Notes: a model not told the origin generated them from the letters alone. A DNA stretch of 42,764 bases from an uncultured Acetobacteraceae bacterium (GCA_903895595.1 CAITUP010000115.1:1-42764); one strand, 5' to 3'. Positions 18,052 through 26,767 are shown, counted from the first letter of the stretch. Numbers and translations are program-made.

Positions 18052-19626
18052 TCAGGTCTGCGCCACGGCCGCCGACCAGGGGCTGGCGGCGTCGCTGATC
18101 CCGGTGCGGCTGCCGTCGGCGTTCAGGGCGATCACGTTCGGGCAGGCGAAATTGATCGGCATGACGCCGTGTTCGACGACTTCGGTCGGCCCCTCGGCCT
18201 CCAGCGCCGCGATGACCTCGGGCGGCAGGCGGATGTCGGCGGACGCGCCGTCGGGGCCAGAGACGTCGATCCGGGGCTGGTGCGCGGCCTGTTCCAGCGT
18301 CATGCCGAAGTCGGCGACGAAGGTCATGATCTGGGCGACGGAGGCCAAAATGCGCCGCCCGCCGGACGCACCGGCCGCGAGCCACGGGCGGTCCCCGTCG
18401 TTCAGGATGATCGGCGACATATTCGTCAGCGGCCGCTTGCCGGGAGCGATGGAGTTCGGCTGGTTGGGCGCCGGATCGAACCACATGACGCCGTTGTTCA
18501 TCAGCACGCCGCTGTTGGGCAGCACCACGCGGCTGCCCATCGACGACAGCAGCGTGGTGGTCATGACGACGACATTGCCCTCGGCGTCGCAAACGGTGAT
18601 GTGAGTCGTGCAGGTCTCCGCCGCCATCGGGTCGGCGTCGCCGAGCCCGGCGAGGCGTTCGGCGTAGGCTGCTTTCATCGCTTTGGCGAAGGCGACGTAC
18701 CAAGCCGCGTCGGGGGTTTTGCCGTAGGCGGCGGATTGCATCTGATCGAGCACCCGCATCATGGTCGGCGCCGCTGTCAGGCCGCCGGTCAACTGCAACG
18801 TGCGGCCGCGCCACTGGTATTCGGTGGCGGGGAAAACGCGGGCTTGGCAATTGCTCAGATCGGCCGCGTTCAGCACGCCGCCCACGTCTTTCGTGTCCTG
18901 GACGATGGTGCGGGCGACGTCGCCTTCGTAGAAATCGCGCAGACCGTTGCGTCCCAGGGCTTCCAGCGTCGCGGGCAGGTTACCGAGGCGGAAGAAGCCG
19001 GGCTTGCCCTGATAGGGCGCCACCGGCGGCAGGCCGCCCGGCAGATAGATGCGGGCGCTCTCGGGGTAGAGTTTCAACACCGATGCCGAGGACGCGACTT
19101 TCAGCGTGGTGTACCAATCCTGCGGCAGGCCGCGCTGCGCCAGGGCCAAGGCCGGCTCCATGATCGCGGCGATCGGCAGCTTGCCCCATTGCCTCAGCAT
19201 GCGGTCGTAGCCGGCCAGAGCGGACGGGATCGCGAAGGACAGCGGGCCGTGGATGTTGGCATCGCCCTCGACCTCCGGCCACGCGAACAGGTCCTGCTTC
19301 AACCGCCCGGTCAGCTTGAACGCCGAGGGGTTGAGGCCGCTGGGCGCCACGGGGCCGAAATCCACGACCTCTGACTTGCGCTGCCCGGCGCGGTGCACCA
19401 GGGCGAACCCGATGCCGCCGAGGCCGGAGTTCCAGGGTTCGGTGGTCGACAGCGCCAGCGCGGTGCCGACCGCCGCATCGATGGCGTTGCCGCCGGCGTC
19501 GAGGATGGCCACGCCAGCCTCGGCCGCGGCTTTGACCTGCGACACGACCATGCCGCGCTTTCCGGTGGCGGACGGCTTCGACAGCGCCCAGTTCTGGGTG
19601 ACGTGGGGAGCGGGGGTGTAGGACAT
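18052..19626 (-). CDS. ggt: gamma-glutamyltransferase family protein
   Basis: This 524-residue Ntn-hydrolase would hydrolyse or transfer gamma-glutamyl groups (glutathione and relatives) or act as a gamma-glutamyl acylase. The precursor self-cleaves before a catalytic Thr. The visible motif is CTTHITVCDAEGN, with Thr340 as the expected nucleophile, preceded by YAERLAGLGD. The small subunit carries SMGSRVVLPNSGVLMNNGVM and the PLTNMSPIIL and GASGGRRI segments. The N-terminus (GMVVSQVKAAAEAGVAILDA, then GGNAIDAAVGT) is typical. No signal peptide is seen, so it looks cytoplasmic, unlike periplasmic GGTs. CGGAGG lies about nine bases before the ATG. It heads a unit with the DehI-family and Sel1 genes. 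Confidence 0.88.
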   Translation of the reverse strand: MSYTPAPHVTQNWALSKPSATGKRGMVVSQVKAAAEAGVAILDAGGNAIDAAVGTALALSTTEPWNSGLGGIGFALVHRAGQRKSEVVDFGPVAPSGLNPSAFKLTGRLKQDLFAWPEVEGDANIHGPLSFAIPSALAGYDRMLRQWGKLPIAAIMEPALALAQRGLPQDWYTTLKVASSASVLKLYPESARIYLPGGLPPVAPYQGKPGFFRLGNLPATLEALGRNGLRDFYEGDVARTIVQDTKDVGGVLNAADLSNCQARVFPATEYQWRGRTLQLTGGLTAAPTMMRVLDQMQSAAYGKTPDAAWYVAFAKAMKAAYAERLAGLGDADPMAAETCTTHITVCDAEGNVVVMTTTLLSSMGSRVVLPNSGVLMNNGVMWFDPAPNQPNSIAPGKRPLTNMSPIILNDGDRPWLAAGASGGRRILASVAQIMTFVADFGMTLEQAAHQPRIDVSGPDGASADIRLPPEVIAALEAEGPTEVVEHGVMPINFACPNVIALNADGSRTGISDAASPWSAAVAQT

Positions 19627-19750
19627 GGGAGCGGCCTCCGGTTCGGTTTAGCGGATGGTTGGACGTATCCGGCGAGGGTGGCAAGGGTGGGGGGGCGGCG
19701 CCGGGGAATTGTTATTTCTTTATTTCATGCTTGCAATCGCCGCCGGTTCT

Positions 19751-19767
19751 ATGTTGCAGTGCAGCAT
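19751..19767. promoter_or_regulatory. palindromic operator candidate upstream of the phasin gene
   Basis: ATGTTGCAGTGCAGCAT is a near-perfect inverted repeat (consensus ATGYTGCA-S-TGCARCAT) ending 21 bases before the phasin ATG. TGCA-rich palindromes are the known binding form of PhaR, the repressor that responds to polyhydroxyalkanoate. Assigning this one to PhaR is an inference. Confidence 0.45.
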
Positions 19768-19788
19768 AATCCAATGCAGGAGCATCCC

Positions 19789-20169
19789 ATGGCGACGAAC
19801 GGCATCGATACAATGGAAAGCATCGTGGCGATCAAGCAAAAGGATTTCGCGACTCTCATCGACGCGCAGGCCGGCATGATCGGCGGCTTCGTGGACATGA
19901 TGGCAACCTGTCAGAAAGAAATGCTGCAGGCCGCGATGGATACCGCGACGGCGGCCTTGCCCTGGATGACCGCGCCGAAAACGCAGAGCGCCGGTATCGC
20001 GCTGTTCTTCGACACCGTGACCCAAGCCGCGCAAAACAGCACCGCGCGGTCGAACCTGCTGACGCAGACCATGTCGTTGTCGAGCGGCCAAGTCAGCGGC
20101 GCGCTCAGCGAGCGTTGGTACGCCGCGCTCGACGAATGGAAGGCGACGCTGACAGCGGCGGTGGCGTGA
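19789..20169 (+). CDS. phasin family protein
   Basis: This 126-residue amphipathic helical protein coats polyhydroxyalkanoate granules in the family's known role. It begins ATNGIDTMESIVAIKQKDFA and continues with helical segments rich in Ala, Gln and Met (MIGGFVDMMATCQKEMLQAA, then RSNLLTQTMSLSSGQVSGAL). It ends in RWYAALDEWKATLTAAVA. There is no signal peptide or transmembrane helix. The ATG at 19789 is preceded by AGGAG seven bases upstream and by a TGCA palindrome. The stop overlaps the GTG of the depolymerase gene (GTGA), so the granule-coat and polymer-degrading proteins are cotranscribed. The exact phasin subtype is not resolved. Confidence 0.75.
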   Translation: MATNGIDTMESIVAIKQKDFATLIDAQAGMIGGFVDMMATCQKEMLQAAMDTATAALPWMTAPKTQSAGIALFFDTVTQAAQNSTARSNLLTQTMSLSSGQVSGALSERWYAALDEWKATLTAAVA

Positions 20170-21263
20170 ACCGGCTGATCCTGGCCGCCGGGTTTCTGGC
20201 GGCCGCGTTGTGCGCGCCCTTCGGCGGCGCGATGGCGGATGCCGAAAAGCTGGGACGCTATCCCGCCGATCCGGCGACGGTGTCGATCTCCGGCATTTCC
20301 TCGGGCGCTTTCATGGCGAACCAGGTGCAGATCGCGCACTCCGCCGGGATTGTCGGCGCCGGCGTCGTCGCGGGCGGTCCTTACGGCTGCGCGGTGGCCG
20401 CTGTCGATTCCAAGGGTGTCCAGGGCGGTATCGCCACCGCGACCGGTGCATGCATGAGCGCGCCGTCCCAACTGCTTTCGGCGGACGACTATGCCAAGCG
20501 GATCAAAAAATTCGCGGATGCCGGTTGGATCGATCCGGTCGCCGGCCTGACGGGGCAGAAGCTGTACGCCTTCACCGGCAAGTCGGATAAAGTCGTGAAC
20601 CCGGCCGTCGTTGAACGCGGAGTCGCGGTCTACAAGGCGCTCGGCGTGCCGGCATCGGCGATCGCGTTCAGCGACAAGACCGTGAATGCCGGACATTCCT
20701 GGGTCACACTGGACAAGGGCAACGCTTGCGATGCCAACGCGACACCCTACCTCGACAAATGCGGCTACGATCAGGCGCAGGCGGTTCTGAAAACCATCTA
20801 CGGCGACACCCTTCAGCCGCGAGTCGCCAAGCCCGCCGGCAAGTTCGTTGAGTTCGACCAGACGGAATTCCTCCCCGGCGGTCAGGCGAAACCCAACGGG
20901 ATGTGGGACACCGGCATGCTGTATGTCCCGCCGGGCTGCGAGGCCGGCCCCGGCACCGCGTGCACCCTGCATGTCGTCCTGCACGGCTGCCTGCAATCGG
21001 TGCAGGTCCTGAAAGACACGTTCTACAAAAACATCGGCATGAACGAGTGGGCGGACAATAACCGCATTCTGCTGCTGTATCCTCAGGCGCGCACGGTCCT
21101 GGTGCAGGATTTTCCCAAGCCGGGGGTCAACGACCTTTCGAACATCAACCCGCAGGGATGCTGGAACTGGTTTGGGTACGGTTACGACAACCGTTTCCTG
21201 TTCAAGGACGGCAAACAGGTCGCCGCGATCTGGGGCATGATCCAGCGGGTGACGGGGCAGTAA
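20166..21263 (+). CDS. polyhydroxybutyrate depolymerase, exported type
   Basis: This 365-residue alpha/beta hydrolase starts at GTG (overlap GTGA with the phasin). It has a signal peptide (NRLILAAGFLAAALCAPFGG, cleavage near AMA-DAE). The nucleophile motif is SGISSGAF with Ser45 in a GxSxG box near the N-terminus. A second conserved block has TGKSDKVVNP (candidate Asp) and NAGHSWVTLD (candidate His). A C-terminal region has HVVLHGCLQS and NPQGCWNWFGY as in PHB depolymerases. It would degrade poly(3-hydroxybutyrate) or its oligomers in the periplasm or outside the cell. Coexpression with a cytoplasmic phasin is puzzling for an exported enzyme. The stop TAA is followed by TACC, resembling the element B end. 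Confidence 0.85.
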   Translation: MNRLILAAGFLAAALCAPFGGAMADAEKLGRYPADPATVSISGISSGAFMANQVQIAHSAGIVGAGVVAGGPYGCAVAAVDSKGVQGGIATATGACMSAPSQLLSADDYAKRIKKFADAGWIDPVAGLTGQKLYAFTGKSDKVVNPAVVERGVAVYKALGVPASAIAFSDKTVNAGHSWVTLDKGNACDANATPYLDKCGYDQAQAVLKTIYGDTLQPRVAKPAGKFVEFDQTEFLPGGQAKPNGMWDTGMLYVPPGCEAGPGTACTLHVVLHGCLQSVQVLKDTFYKNIGMNEWADNNRILLLYPQARTVLVQDFPKPGVNDLSNINPQGCWNWFGYGYDNRFLFKDGKQVAAIWGMIQRVTGQ

Positions 21264-21268
21264 TACCG

Positions 21269-21301
21269 GATGGGGGATTGGGCGACGCCTAAACCCCCAT
21301 C
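21269..21301. terminator. possible bidirectional terminator between converging genes
   Basis: GATGGGGG (21269-21276) and CCCCCATC (21294-21301) form an 8-bp stem with a 17-base loop between the depolymerase stop and the hydroxylase stop. There is no T-run, so support is weak. Confidence 0.3.
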
Positions 21302-22509
21302 GCCTGCCGCATGAACAGCCGCTTCAAGGGCCCCAGCCGGTGCACCGCCGCGATCCCCATGTCCCGCGCCAGCCGTAACGGCGGAAAATCGGAGCTGAAC
21401 AGGCGGTCCAGCCCGTCAGTCATGCCCAGCATCAGCATATTGTCCGGCCGGCGCGCCCGCTGGTAGCGGGTCAGCAGCGCCGGGTCGCCGGGGTCCTGTT
21501 CGGCAGCGACCGCTTCGGTCAACAGATCCGCCAGCACGATGGCGTCTCGGAATCCGAGGTTCAGCCCCTGACCGGCGATCGGATGGATGCCGTGCGCCGC
21601 ATCGCCGGCCAGCGCCAGCCGGGTATCGACGTAACGATGGGCGAGCATGGCCGATAACGGGTAGCTCCACCGCCGCCCCACGACCTGAATGCGCCCGAGG
21701 TGATCGCCCAGCCGACGGGCGATCTCGCGTTCGAAGCGCGCGTTATCGAGAGCCATGATGCGGTCCGCCATCGCGCGACGCTCGGTCCAGACAATGGCGG
21801 ACACGTTCGGTGCGCCGCCGGCCAGGGCATCGGCGCTGGGCGCCATCGGCAGCAGCGCGAAAGGACCGGCGGGGAGAAAATGCTCCAGCGCGATACCGTG
21901 ATGCGGTAGTTGGTGGCTGATGGCGCAGACCATGCCGGTTTGCCCATACGGCAGGCGGGTGACGGGAATGCCGGCCTGTTCGCGCAGGGGGGAATTGCGG
22001 CCCTCGGCGGCGATGATCACGCGGCAGTCCACGACAGGCCCGCCCGCGATTCGCACGGTGACGCCATCGGGGCGGCGTTCCACCGATGCCTCGGCTGGTG
22101 CCAGCACGCGCAGCGACGGCAATGCCCGCATATGCGCGTTCAACGCGATCCGCAGCCCCCGAGCCTCGACCATCCAGCCGAACGGGCCGGCGTCCAGCTC
22201 GGCGCTGTCGAAGTGCAGATGCAGGCGGGACGCTGGGCGCCCGACGCGGCCGTCGGACACGCGAATTTCCTGAATCGGCTGTGCCGGTTCGGGCAGACGG
22301 TCCCACAACCCTGCCTCATCCAGCAAGCGCCGAGACCCCGCCGAGATCGCATAGGCCCGCCCGTCGAACGCTGGATGTTCCATTGGCGGCAGTGCCGCGC
22401 GGTCCACGACGACGGTTTCGACCCCGGCCGCGGCCAGCCGGCAAGCGAGGCTGCCGCCCACCGGGCCGGCGCCCATGATGCAAACATCCGCCGTAAACCT
22501 GTCGGTCAT
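21289..22509 (-). CDS. UbiH/UbiF/COQ6-family FAD hydroxylase
   Basis: This 406-residue flavin monooxygenase would hydroxylate the ring of a ubiquinone precursor using NADPH and oxygen. The FAD dinucleotide motif is at the N-terminus (CIMGAGPVGGSLACRLAAAG). A central RIQVVGRRWSYPLSAMLAHR is followed by the second FAD motif LALAGDAAHGIHPIAGQGLN and LGFRDAIVLADLL, diagnostic for the UbiH/COQ6 family. Which ring position (C5, C1 or C6) it modifies cannot be decided; alphaproteobacteria often use one enzyme for several positions. It has a GAGG ribosome site six bases before ATG. It is transcribed divergently from amtB. Confidence 0.87.
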   Translation of the reverse strand: MTDRFTADVCIMGAGPVGGSLACRLAAAGVETVVVDRAALPPMEHPAFDGRAYAISAGSRRLLDEAGLWDRLPEPAQPIQEIRVSDGRVGRPASRLHLHFDSAELDAGPFGWMVEARGLRIALNAHMRALPSLRVLAPAEASVERRPDGVTVRIAGGPVVDCRVIIAAEGRNSPLREQAGIPVTRLPYGQTGMVCAISHQLPHHGIALEHFLPAGPFALLPMAPSADALAGGAPNVSAIVWTERRAMADRIMALDNARFEREIARRLGDHLGRIQVVGRRWSYPLSAMLAHRYVDTRLALAGDAAHGIHPIAGQGLNLGFRDAIVLADLLTEAVAAEQDPGDPALLTRYQRARRPDNMLMLGMTDGLDRLFSSDFPPLRLARDMGIAAVHRLGPLKRLFMRQAMGV

Positions 22510-22663
22510 CGCAACCTCATGCAGTACTGCCTAACGAATAGGCGGCATTATCCAGGGCGGAATCGCCAATCGCCGGGGCAGTTGCACGTCCCGCGAGCGA
22601 TCAGCGCTGCCTCATCCGGCGGCACATTGGCCTTCCGGGCCATATATCGCAACCCACTGATTT

Positions 22664-22679
22664 TGGCACGATTGTTGGT
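22664..22679 (+). promoter_or_regulatory. candidate sigma-54 promoter of amtB
   Basis: TGGCACGATTGTTGGT matches the -24/-12 consensus TGGCAC-N5-TTGCW with one change at the -12 C. It ends 26 bases before the amtB ATG at 22706. This implies nitrogen (NtrC-type) control. No clear NtrC enhancer was found. Confidence 0.55.
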
Positions 22680-22705
22680 CCTGTTGAAGCAAAGGGCAGG
22701 GAGAA

Positions 22706-23974
22706 ATGCACGTGCAACATATCGAGGCAGGCGACGTCGCGTGGGTGCTGGTGAGCACCGTGCTGGTGCTGCTGATGACCATACCCGGCCTGGCGCTGTT
22801 CTACGCCGGCATGGTCCGTAAGAAAAACATGCTGGCGATCATGATGCAGTCGTTCAGCCTCTGCGCCGCGATGACGGTGGTATGGATGGTCGCCGGTTAT
22901 TCGCTCGCGTTCACCAACGGCAATGCCTGGATCGGCGATTTTTCCCGCTTGTTCTTGAATGGGCTGGCGGACCGGTGGGATCAGCCGTTCACCTTGGGCG
23001 CCGGCACCGACAACGCGCAGCCGACCACGATACCGGAGAGCGTCTTTCTGATGTTCCAGATGGCCTTCGCCATCATCACCCCGGCCGTGGTGACCGGCAG
23101 CTGCGCCGACCGGATGAAATTTTCGGCGATGCTGATGTTCTTCACCCTCTGGTCGCTGCTGATCTACGCCCCGCTGTCCCATTGGGTCTGGAGCGCGACC
23201 GGCTGGCTCGCCGTCATGGGCGTGGCCGACTTCGCCGGCGGCACGGTCGTGGAGATCAACTGCGGCGTCACCGGTCTGGTGTGTGCCCTGGTGCTGGGCA
23301 AGCGGCTTGGCTACCGGCAGGAGAATATGGCGCCGTGGAACCTGTCCTACGCCGTCATCGGCGCCTGTCTGCTGTGGGTGGGCTGGATCGGCTTCAACTC
23401 CGGCGGCGCGCTGGGCGCCAACGGGCGCGCCGGCATGGCGGTGCTGGTGACGCAGATCGCGGGCGCCGGTGCCACATTGTCCTGGACCTTCGCCGAGTGG
23501 TTCCTGCGCGGCAAACCGTCGGTCCTGGGCGCGATCTCGGGCGCGGTGGCTGGGCTGGTGGCGATTACCCCAGCCGCGGGCTTCGTGCTGCCGGGGCCGG
23601 CTTTGGCGATCGGGCTGGTCGCGGGTGCGGTTTGCTACTGGACCGCCACCACGGTGAAGGGCTGGTTCGGCTACGACGACAGCCTGGATGCGTTCGGGGT
23701 GCACGGCATCGGCGGCATCATCGGCACGCTGGCGACCGGCTGGTTCGCGTTCGGCCCGCTGACCGCGACCAAGGACGCTCCGGCCGGCGTGTCCATCGGC
23801 GGGCTGCATCTGCTGGGCGTGCAGGCGGTCGCCGTGGTCGCCACCATCGCCTTTTGCGGCATTGGGTCCTGGATTTTGCTGAAGATCACCGACGCCGTCG
23901 TCGGCCTGCGGGTGACGACCGAGGAGGAACGGGAAGGCCTGGATATCGTCCTGCACGGCGAGCAGATATTTTGA
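22706..23974 (+). CDS. amtB: Amt/MEP-family ammonium transporter with Glu in place of the first pore His
   Basis: This 422-residue inner-membrane protein has about 11 transmembrane helices. Family marks are GLALFYAGMVRKKNMLAIMM, the gate Phe region FLMFQMAFAIITPAVVTGSC, YAPLSHWVWS, WVGWIGFNSGGALGANG and DSLDAFGVHGIGGIIGTLAT. The pore normally has two His (H168 and H318 in E. coli). Here the first is GGTVVEINCGVTGLV with Glu183 (codon GAG 23252-23254), while the second is kept as His333. Yeast Mep1/Mep3 carry the same replacement. The start has GGGAG five bases upstream and a sigma-54-like promoter. No glnK lies alongside, unlike most bacterial amtB loci. Confidence 0.93.
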   Translation: MHVQHIEAGDVAWVLVSTVLVLLMTIPGLALFYAGMVRKKNMLAIMMQSFSLCAAMTVVWMVAGYSLAFTNGNAWIGDFSRLFLNGLADRWDQPFTLGAGTDNAQPTTIPESVFLMFQMAFAIITPAVVTGSCADRMKFSAMLMFFTLWSLLIYAPLSHWVWSATGWLAVMGVADFAGGTVVEINCGVTGLVCALVLGKRLGYRQENMAPWNLSYAVIGACLLWVGWIGFNSGGALGANGRAGMAVLVTQIAGAGATLSWTFAEWFLRGKPSVLGAISGAVAGLVAITPAAGFVLPGPALAIGLVAGAVCYWTATTVKGWFGYDDSLDAFGVHGIGGIIGTLATGWFAFGPLTATKDAPAGVSIGGLHLLGVQAVAVVATIAFCGIGSWILLKITDAVVGLRVTTEEEREGLDIVLHGEQIF

Positions 23975-24022
23975 TCGCGTAGGAACCTCTTTATCGGTCA
24001 GTGACTTCCGGAGTATAGTTCG

Positions 24023-24048
24023 GCTCGCACCGGAACTTCGGTGCGAGC
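24023..24048 (+). promoter_or_regulatory. perfect 10-bp hairpin directly before the ftsK ribosome site
   Basis: GCTCGCACCG (24023-24032), a 6-base loop, and CGGTGCGAGC (24039-24048) are followed at once by GAGGG (24049-24053) and the ftsK ATG at 24061. It may serve as the amtB terminator without a T-run, or as a translational control structure for ftsK. Confidence 0.5.
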
Positions 24049-24060
24049 GAGGGCAGACAC

Positions 24061-26526
24061 ATGGCCACCCGAACCCCGACCCAGGAGGCGCGCCGCATCG
24101 CCTCCCCCGCTTTGAAGGCGCTGATCGGCCACCGATCCGCGGAATTCGGCGGCATTGCCCTTGGCATGGCCGGGCTGATCGTGCTGATCGCGCTGGCGAC
24201 CTACAACCCGCTCGATCCGTCGCTGAACACCGCCACCACCCGCCATGCCGCCAATTTGGCCGGGCTGGGTGGGGCGATGCTGGCGGATATCCTGCTGCAA
24301 GGCTTCGGTCTGGCCGGCGTGCTGCCTGGGGTCGCGATGCTGGCATGGGCATGGCGCATCGGCTCGCACCGCGGCATCGGCAGCGCGGCGGGCCGTTTGG
24401 CGTTTCTTCTGGCGGCTCTGCCGTGCCTCGCGGCGGTGCTGGCCAGCGTCCCGGCTGCCCGCAGTCTGGCTTGGCCCGCGACGTCCGGTCTGGGTGGCGC
24501 GATCGGGCTGCTGCTGTCCGATTCCGCCTTGCGCATGGGGCAGGCGATGTTCGGCCCCGCCGGCGCGGTTTCGGTTTGGGCTGTGGGCACGGCATGCGCC
24601 GCGATCCTCACGATCATGTCCTTGGGCTTGTCCCGTGGCGAGTGGCGGGCCGCCGGACGCGCGACCGCCTCGGCCGCGCGTATGGGTATGCATAGCGGAC
24701 GCGATGCCGCTGGTGCTCTGGCGCAGGGCGCGAGCCGTGTTCGAGCGTCGGCGTGGTTGTCGGGATTGGTCAGCCGAACGCCGCCGATGCCGCCCGACGC
24801 AACCTCTCGGATCCCGCCCTCCGTCCGGACGCCGGTCGCATCGCGAGCGCCCGTGCCGGCGTTGGAAGCTCCGGTGGATATGGAGGAGGAGCCGCTGGAT
24901 ACGACGCCCGCTCCGGCTCAGGTGCCGGCAGTTGCGCCCCCGATCGGCGGTGCCGTCGTGCACACGCGCAAGCCCGCGACCCGTAAGCCGGTGCAGGAAA
25001 GCCTGCCGCTGCCGGATGCCGGATGGCGCACGCCGCCGCTGAGCCTGCTGAAGAAGCCGCCGGCCCGGATCGTCACCGGCCCGACCGAGGAAGCGCTGCA
25101 GGCCAACGCTCGTCTGCTGGAATCGGTCCTGTCCGATTACGGCGTGCAAGGCAGCATCGTCGAAATCCGCCCTGGCCCGGTTGTCACCCTGTACGAGCTG
25201 GAACCCGCCCCCGGCATCCGCAGCGCCCGCGTCATCGGCCTCGCCGACGATGTCGCCCGCAGCCTGTGCGTCACCGCCGTGCGTATCGCCACCGTCCCCG
25301 GCCGCAGCGTCATCGGCATCGAGGTTCCGAACGCCAAGCGCGAAACCGTTTACCTGAGCGAGATCCTGTCCAGCGATGAGGTCGCGCGCGCGACCGGGCG
25401 GCTGGTGTTGGCGCTGGGCAAGGATATCGGCGGCACGTCGATCGTCACCGACCTCGCCCGCATGCCGCACCTGATGATCGCCGGCACCACCGGGTCGGGC
25501 AAATCCGTCGGCGTCAACGCGATGATCCTGTCGCTGCTGTACCGGCTGTCGCCGGATCAATGCCGCTTGATCATGATCGACCCCAAGATGCTGGAATTGT
25601 CGATCTACGAGGGCATTCCGCATCTGATGGCCCCGGTCGTCACCGAGCCCGCCAAGGCGGTGATCGCCCTGAAATGGACCGTTCGCGAGATGGAGCGCCG
25701 CTATCGCGCGATGTCTCAACTCGGCGTCCGCAACGTCGGCGGCTACAACGACCGGGTCGCCGAGGCTCGGGCCAAAGGCGAAGTCGTCACCCGCCGCGTG
25801 CAAACCGGCTTCGACCCCGACACCGGCAGCCCGACGTTCGAGGAACAGCCGCTGGCGCTGGAACCTCTGCCTTTCATCGTCGTCGTGGTGGACGAAATGG
25901 CCGACCTGATGATGGTCGCCGGCAAAGAGATCGAGCAGGCGGTGCAGCGTCTGGCGCAAATGGCGCGTGCCGCCGGCATTCACGTGATCATGGCGACTCA
26001 GCGGCCGTCGGTGGATGTGATCACCGGGACCATCAAGGCCAACTTCCCGACGCGCATCAGTTTCCAGGTCATTTCGAAATTCGACTCCCGCACCATTCTG
26101 GGCGAGCAAGGCGCCGAACAACTGCTCGGCAACGGCGACATGCTGTTCATGCAGGGCGGCGGACGGATCCAGCGTGTGCACGGGCCGTACGTTTCGGATG
26201 AGGAAGTCGAGGCGGTGGTGGCGTTCCTGCGCGAGCAGGGGGAACCGGCTTACGTGGAAGAGGTGACCGAGGTGCCGGAAGGCGATTCCGGGGTGGCGAG
26301 CATTCTGGAGGCCAGCGACGGGGAGAAAGGCCTGTTCGATCAGGCGGTGGCCGTGGTTGCGCGGGAGGGGAAGGCGTCGACGTCGTTTATCCAGCGGCAT
26401 TTGAATATCGGGTATAACAGGGCGGCGAAGTTGATCGAGCAGATGGAGAAGGAAGGGATTATCACGCCGGCGAACCATGCCGGGAAGCGGGAGATTTTGG
26501 TGAGACGGACGAACGACGAGGATTGA
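24061..26526 (+). CDS. ftsK: DNA translocase FtsK
   Basis: This 821-residue septum-anchored DNA pump moves chromosome termini through the closing septum and activates XerCD recombination at dif. The N-terminal region (about 25-200) has four hydrophobic membrane segments. A Pro/Ala-rich linker (about 230-330) follows, then the alpha/beta motor domain with Walker A GTTGSGKS (475-482) and Walker B VVVVDEMADLM (Asp611, Glu612). DNA-contact segments MATQRPSVDVITGTIKANFP and EQGAEQLLGNGDML are present. The C-terminal winged-helix gamma domain (about 745-821; FIQRHLNIGYNRAAKLIEQM) reads KOPS sequences. All domains are intact. The start ATG follows GAGGG seven bases upstream. Its 3' flank is a repeat block. 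Confidence 0.97.
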   Translation: MATRTPTQEARRIASPALKALIGHRSAEFGGIALGMAGLIVLIALATYNPLDPSLNTATTRHAANLAGLGGAMLADILLQGFGLAGVLPGVAMLAWAWRIGSHRGIGSAAGRLAFLLAALPCLAAVLASVPAARSLAWPATSGLGGAIGLLLSDSALRMGQAMFGPAGAVSVWAVGTACAAILTIMSLGLSRGEWRAAGRATASAARMGMHSGRDAAGALAQGASRVRASAWLSGLVSRTPPMPPDATSRIPPSVRTPVASRAPVPALEAPVDMEEEPLDTTPAPAQVPAVAPPIGGAVVHTRKPATRKPVQESLPLPDAGWRTPPLSLLKKPPARIVTGPTEEALQANARLLESVLSDYGVQGSIVEIRPGPVVTLYELEPAPGIRSARVIGLADDVARSLCVTAVRIATVPGRSVIGIEVPNAKRETVYLSEILSSDEVARATGRLVLALGKDIGGTSIVTDLARMPHLMIAGTTGSGKSVGVNAMILSLLYRLSPDQCRLIMIDPKMLELSIYEGIPHLMAPVVTEPAKAVIALKWTVREMERRYRAMSQLGVRNVGGYNDRVAEARAKGEVVTRRVQTGFDPDTGSPTFEEQPLALEPLPFIVVVVDEMADLMMVAGKEIEQAVQRLAQMARAAGIHVIMATQRPSVDVITGTIKANFPTRISFQVISKFDSRTILGEQGAEQLLGNGDMLFMQGGGRIQRVHGPYVSDEEVEAVVAFLREQGEPAYVEEVTEVPEGDSGVASILEASDGEKGLFDQAVAVVAREGKASTSFIQRHLNIGYNRAAKLIEQMEKEGIITPANHAGKREILVRRTNDED

Positions 26527-26538
26527 TGCAACCCGGTA

Positions 26539-26561
26539 GGGTTGGGCCTGACCCTTCCATC
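26539..26561. repeat. degenerate half of element A after ftsK
   Basis: GGTTGGGCCTGACCCTTCCA resembles one arm of element A (GGTCGGGCTTGACCCGACCA) with three or four changes and no partner arm. It starts 13 bases after the ftsK stop. Confidence 0.45.
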
Positions 26562-26591
26562 CTCTGCGAATGGGGCGTGGCCGACTGTCAG

Positions 26592-26767
26592 GTTATACCA
26601 ACCGCCCGCACCCTTGACCCATGGTCGGCGGCGCTCCCCCGTCATGCTGACGACGGTCAGCATCCACGATTTTTTTGGTAGCGGCCAGCAAGTCGTGGAT
26701 GCCGACCTGCGTCGGCATGACGATTTACCACGCACCGATGTGTCAATGGTTAGGTCCGCTGGTATCA
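26592..26767. repeat. element B, full copy downstream of ftsK
   Basis: It runs from TTATACCAACCGCCCGCACC near 26594 to GGTTAGGTCCGCTGGTATCA (about 26749-26768), the inverted end. The interior matches 13756-13921 closely (GTCATGCTGACGACGGTCAG, then a T-run, then GTCGTGGATGCCGACCTGCG). It contains nine bases (CGTCGGCAT) missing from the 13756-13921 copy. Confidence 0.7.

Noticed and set aside
23998..26478. Long minus-strand frame opposite ftsK
   Set aside because: It is the antisense shadow of an intact ftsK; the His/Arg/Asp-rich composition is typical of such shadows.
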